Source: CAYNSX01 sp964400165
GTDB taxonomy: Bacteria > Armatimonadota > Hebobacteria > CAYNSX01
DNA: 15,435 bases
NCBI GenBank assembly: GCA_964400165.1
Contig: CAYNSX010000047.1
Span: forward strand, 1-15,435
Direction of reading: 5' to 3'
Made by a program: the position numbers and the translations under genes
Shown: positions 12,703 to 15,435 of the stretch, one piece after another
How the letters are laid out: each line of letters starts with the position of its first letter
How positions within the stretch are numbered: position 1 is the first letter of the stretch
The notes under the pieces: generated by a model
What the model was told of the DNA's origin: nothing
Seen by the model: the letters and a program-made list of their open reading frames with translations, nothing else
Database searches by the model: none

Positions 12703-14151
12703 CTAATCCCCGTTCAGCTTTTTGATGGCATCGGCGACTTCCGGGCGCACCCCGGCGCCGCCGGCGCTTGACCCGAAGGTCGTGCTAAGCGTCAACTCTC
12801 CGTTCGACGATTCGAAGCGCAGCACCACGCGCGTCGCATCATTGTCAGGAAACCAGAGAGCGCATCGGAACACCGTGAACGGGATCGGCGCCTTCGGCCA
12901 GGCGGGGCGGGAGAGCGTGACCGGAGCATTCCAGAGAATCTGAATGCCCGTCGGTTCCATCTGCATGATGCGCGGCTCCACCGGCATCCAGCGCACTGCG
13001 TACCAGAGGGCCTCGATCACCACGGCGAGCGCCGCCGAGTCGGCAGGGACCCCGGGTCGCAATCGGGACATTGCCGAGCGGATCAGTTGCGCGTTGGCGG
13101 GGGCGAAGAGCTGCGGCGGCGTATCATCCGACTTGGCATTGAGCGCCGCCACGACCGCGTTGTGCAGCCCCGGGCTGTGTTGCGCGACCGCCGTAGCGTC
13201 GACGGGCACCGCCCGCCAGACATCGCCCGTCCACGGGCCGATCGCCGCCACCAGGTTCCCCTCGGGCAGTGCCGACTTCATGTCGGCCAGCAAGATGGTG
13301 TCCGCGGCGCCTTCAGCACGGGGATCATCCAACGCCTGATCGTAAGTGACGGCGACCGTCACCGCGGCCGGATTCACCATCCACGCCGGCGGCAGCCCGC
13401 TCCCCGAAAACGGACTCGCCGTCGCCGTGTCGAGCGTGCGCGGGGTCAGCGGGACCAACGATGCGGCAGCGTCCGCAATGCTGCGGAACGCGCCGCTCTC
13501 GGCGGGCACCGCGAGGGGACGGCCATCGGGCTTCCACACCGTGATGCGCACCGGAATGGGATGGAGTTCACGCCCGCCCGCCGGTTGCGTCAGCGCGTCC
13601 GCGATCAGCGCATCGAGCGCAACCGGCGCCGTCGTCAGCACGCGGCCGAGATCCGTCTGCGCCCAGACCACTCCACGCCCGCCGGGGATCCCCGTATCCG
13701 GCACGCGCGCCAGAAACATCTCCGTCACCCGCAGCGGCTTGTTCACAATAAAGGTATGTACCGCTTCCGGCGCGCGCACGACATCGAAGCCGCGGAGGAA
13801 TCGGATGCGCACGCCCACCGTTCCCGGCGGCGGCGGTGTGTTGGCCAGCCCGATGGGGACGCTCTCCAGCGGTGTTCGCTCCAGCGCCGCAATACATGCC
13901 CGCACCAGCGTCTCGCGTGCCGCGGCGGAAACCGACTCATCGAAGTCCCGCTCGTCGGGCCACATTATGCGGAACGAGAACTGCTCCAGCGGCGGCAGTG
14001 CCGTGGCCGGCGGCTTTGGGCGTGATTGCGACATCCAGTAGACGCCGCCGCCGAGCACGAGGAGAAACGCAACCAGCGCCAGCAGCGCGACGCGCGTGCG
14101 CCCGCGGGGTGACGGGCAGGCGAACGGGCGGGGCACAGCGCGCGTGTTCAT
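12703..14151 (-). CDS. Membrane-anchored protein of unknown function, 482 aa
   Basis: I recognise no family. A basic N-terminus (about 1-20, including PSPRGRTR) precedes one hydrophobic segment (about 20-40), and then a large, probably extracytoplasmic domain of about 440 residues with many Pro and Ala residues. The segment LNAKSDDTPPQLFAPANAQLI may be a linker between sub-domains. Apart from this there are no Cys-rich or enzymatic motifs. ATG 14151 has AGGAGG upstream, in contrast to the longer frame from 14256, which would cross the divergent promoter. It is convergent with the M48 gene (43-base gap) and divergent from the MFS gene (36-base gap). Confidence 0.7.
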   Translation of the reverse strand: MNTRAVPRPFACPSPRGRTRVALLALVAFLLVLGGGVYWMSQSRPKPPATALPPLEQFSFRIMWPDERDFDESVSAAARETLVRACIAALERTPLESVPIGLANTPPPPGTVGVRIRFLRGFDVVRAPEAVHTFIVNKPLRVTEMFLARVPDTGIPGGRGVVWAQTDLGRVLTTAPVALDALIADALTQPAGGRELHPIPVRITVWKPDGRPLAVPAESGAFRSIADAAASLVPLTPRTLDTATASPFSGSGLPPAWMVNPAAVTVAVTYDQALDDPRAEGAADTILLADMKSALPEGNLVAAIGPWTGDVWRAVPVDATAVAQHSPGLHNAVVAALNAKSDDTPPQLFAPANAQLIRSAMSRLRPGVPADSAALAVVIEALWYAVRWMPVEPRIMQMEPTGIQILWNAPVTLSRPAWPKAPIPFTVFRCALWFPDNDATRVVLRFESSNGELTLSTTFGSSAGGAGVRPEVADAIKKLNGD

Positions 14152-14170
14152 CGGTCGCTCCTCCTGCATC

Positions 14171-14178
14171 AGTATAAT
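14171..14178. promoter_or_regulatory. Overlapping divergent -10 elements (AGTATAAT)
   Basis: On the plus strand TATAAT (14173-14178) is a perfect -10 whose start would be near 14185, 3 bases before the MFS ATG. On the minus strand TATACT (14176 to 14171) is a 5/6 -10 whose start would be near 14164, 13 bases before the ATG of the divergent gene and at its AGGAGG. No good -35 is seen on either strand. Confidence 0.5.
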
Positions 14179-14187
14179 GCCCGGCGT

Positions 14188-15393
14188 ATGCCCGGGCGTT
14201 CCGACCGCGTCCTGACGCGCCCCTTCGTCTTCCTCTGGCTGGCGACCTTTTTCCACTTCGCCAGTTTCTTCCTGCTCATGCCCGTCATTCCTCTGTATGT
14301 GCAGGGCATGCGCGCCAGCGCCGCCGAGGTGGGCATCGCGGTCGCGGCGTTCACGCTCTCCTCACTCTCGCTGCGGCCGTTCATCGGCAAGTTGGTGGAC
14401 CGCACCGGGCGGCGGCGCTTCCTGATTGCGGGCACGGTGGTCTTCGTGCTGATGTCGCCGCTGTACGGACTGGCACACAGCGTCCTCGCGGTCATCCTGG
14501 TGCGCATCATTCACGGGACGGGCATGGCGCTCTACACCACCGCCTCACTGACCGTGGCCACGGACCTGGCGCCGCCGCACCGCCGCGGCCAGGCGCTGGC
14601 CTGGTTTGCGATGGCCAACTCGCTGGCCATCGGCGTCGGGCCGGCGCTCGGCGTCTTCTTGTGGAGCGCCGGCGGCGCGTGGGCGTCCTTCGGCGCCGCC
14701 GCGGCGCTGTCGGCGCTGGCGCTGACGATGGCGATCAGCGTCACGGTGCCTCCGCATCAGGCGCCTGCGGATGACGGCCCGCGCCGGCTGCGCCTCGTGC
14801 ATCCCGCCGCCATCGCGCCGGCGCTGCTCATCTTCTCGCTGGCGCTCACTTACGGCTGCTCGACCGCGTTCATCTCGCTGTTCGTCCGCGACCGCCATCT
14901 CGGCAATGCCGGGTGGTTCTTCGCGGTTTATTCGGTGGCGATCCTCGCGCTGCGCCCGTTTGCCGGCGCGCTCTCCGACCGGCGCGGACGGCGCGCGGTG
15001 CTGGCGCCCGGCCTGGCGTGCGCGGGATTGGCGGTGTGCGCCATCGGCTTCGCGCACACGGTGCCCGCGCTGCTGATGGCGGCAGCCGTGTACGGGTTGG
15101 GTGTCGGCGCCGCGCAGTCCACCGTCATCGCGCTGACGATGGACCGCGTCGGGCCGCACGGGCGCGGCTTGGGCGCCGCGACCTTTCTGTCGTCGCTCGA
15201 ATTGGGCCTGGCCCTCGGCGCCAGCGGGTCGGGCCTGCTGCTCGACGCCACGAACACGAACTACACGGTGCTGTTCGTCGTCGTCGGCCTGGCGCCGCTG
15301 GTGGGCAGCGTGGCGACGCGGTATGTGAAGGAGGGGGGCAGGCGGCCGTCCCCGTTGCGCCGCAAGCCGTCGAAATCGAAAGCGAGGCTGTGA
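14188..15393 (+). CDS. MFS transporter
   Basis: This 401-aa major facilitator superfamily protein has about 12 transmembrane helices. Loop motif A is present in both halves, GKLVDRTGRR (67-76) and GALSDRRGRR (260-269), and a hydrophilic central loop lies at about 187-207. The second half shows SLELGLALGASGSGLLLD, in the region of motif C-like glycine-rich helices of drug/H+ exporters, so efflux is likely but substrate is unknown. The C-terminus is basic (LRRKPSKSKARL). ATG 14188 has no Shine-Dalgarno sequence, and the -10 TATAAT ends only 9 bases upstream, suggesting a leaderless or nearly leaderless mRNA. Confidence 0.9.
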   Translation: MPGRSDRVLTRPFVFLWLATFFHFASFFLLMPVIPLYVQGMRASAAEVGIAVAAFTLSSLSLRPFIGKLVDRTGRRRFLIAGTVVFVLMSPLYGLAHSVLAVILVRIIHGTGMALYTTASLTVATDLAPPHRRGQALAWFAMANSLAIGVGPALGVFLWSAGGAWASFGAAAALSALALTMAISVTVPPHQAPADDGPRRLRLVHPAAIAPALLIFSLALTYGCSTAFISLFVRDRHLGNAGWFFAVYSVAILALRPFAGALSDRRGRRAVLAPGLACAGLAVCAIGFAHTVPALLMAAAVYGLGVGAAQSTVIALTMDRVGPHGRGLGAATFLSSLELGLALGASGSGLLLDATNTNYTVLFVVVGLAPLVGSVATRYVKEGGRRPSPLRRKPSKSKARL

Positions 15394-15412
15394 TTGCCGA
15401 AGAATAGTGTCT

Positions 15413-15435
15413 CACTCTCCCCTCTCCATGTATGG
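15413..15435. repeat. Palindromic repeat truncated by the window edge
   Basis: CCCTCTCCAT at 15420-15429, then GT and ATGG to the last base, reproduces the left arm and the start of the right arm of the palindrome found at 8484 and 8614. It lies 26 bases after the MFS stop codon, where a REP-like intergenic element is expected. Confidence 0.6.

Noticed and set aside
14152..14256. N-terminal extension of the 482-aa unknown protein
   Set aside because: It would cover the divergent promoter and the MFS start; the internal ATG has AGGAGG and is followed by a proper membrane anchor.

Overview
The window is a high-GC bacterial chromosome segment. It is dominated by housekeeping genes, with a looser, partly lower-GC accessory stretch on the right. 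The left edge is the start of a division and cell-wall (dcw/mra) cluster on the minus strand: mraZ, rsmH, an ftsL-like gene and ftsI, which runs off the window before its stop. Diverging from mraZ on the plus strand is rsmA-ispE and a MobA/IspD-like nucleotidyltransferase gene, each overlapping the next by about 10 bases. The gene content shows a bacterium with peptidoglycan-based division and the MEP isoprenoid pathway. No marker in the window fixes the phylum. An Armatimonadota-like or similar deep GC-rich lineage would fit, but that is only an impression.

From about 6.4 kb the order is less conserved. In sequence there is a lower-GC membrane protein with one PASTA domain and a repetitive proline-rich tail (+), an orphan beta-class DNA methyltransferase (-), a 390-base non-coding stretch filled with palindromes and 130-base tandem repeats, and a compact minus-strand cluster (a 64-aa basic protein, an SRPBCC protein and a 104-aa unknown protein). 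These are followed by a lone Roadblock/LC7 protein (-), a lone ABC-2-type permease (+), a secreted M48 metallopeptidase (+), a large membrane-anchored protein of unknown function (-) and an MFS transporter (+).

The most interesting signals lie outside the reading frames. (1) Upstream of mraZ, four minus-strand GTGG boxes sit exactly 10 bases apart, with a degenerate fifth. They straddle an extended -10 element and run into the Shine-Dalgarno sequence, which looks like an MraZ autoregulatory operator and argues for a TTG start at 3698. (2) The 3' end of the 104-aa gene is repeated downstream in a three-unit array. Two units are identical 130-mers. The third is diverged, yet it encodes the same last 13 residues using only synonymous changes and a different stop codon. 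(3) A palindrome with arms CCCTCTCCAT/ATGGAGAGGG recurs in the array and again, cut off, at the right edge, which points to a dispersed REP/MITE-like family. (4) The MFS gene and the divergent unknown gene appear to share overlapping -10 elements on opposite strands, and the MFS transcript would be nearly leaderless.

No CRISPR array, rRNA, tRNA, transposase or prophage gene was found, and no obvious multi-gene novel system. The best candidates for undescribed biology are the repeat array, the stand-alone PASTA protein and the small basic-protein/SRPBCC cluster.
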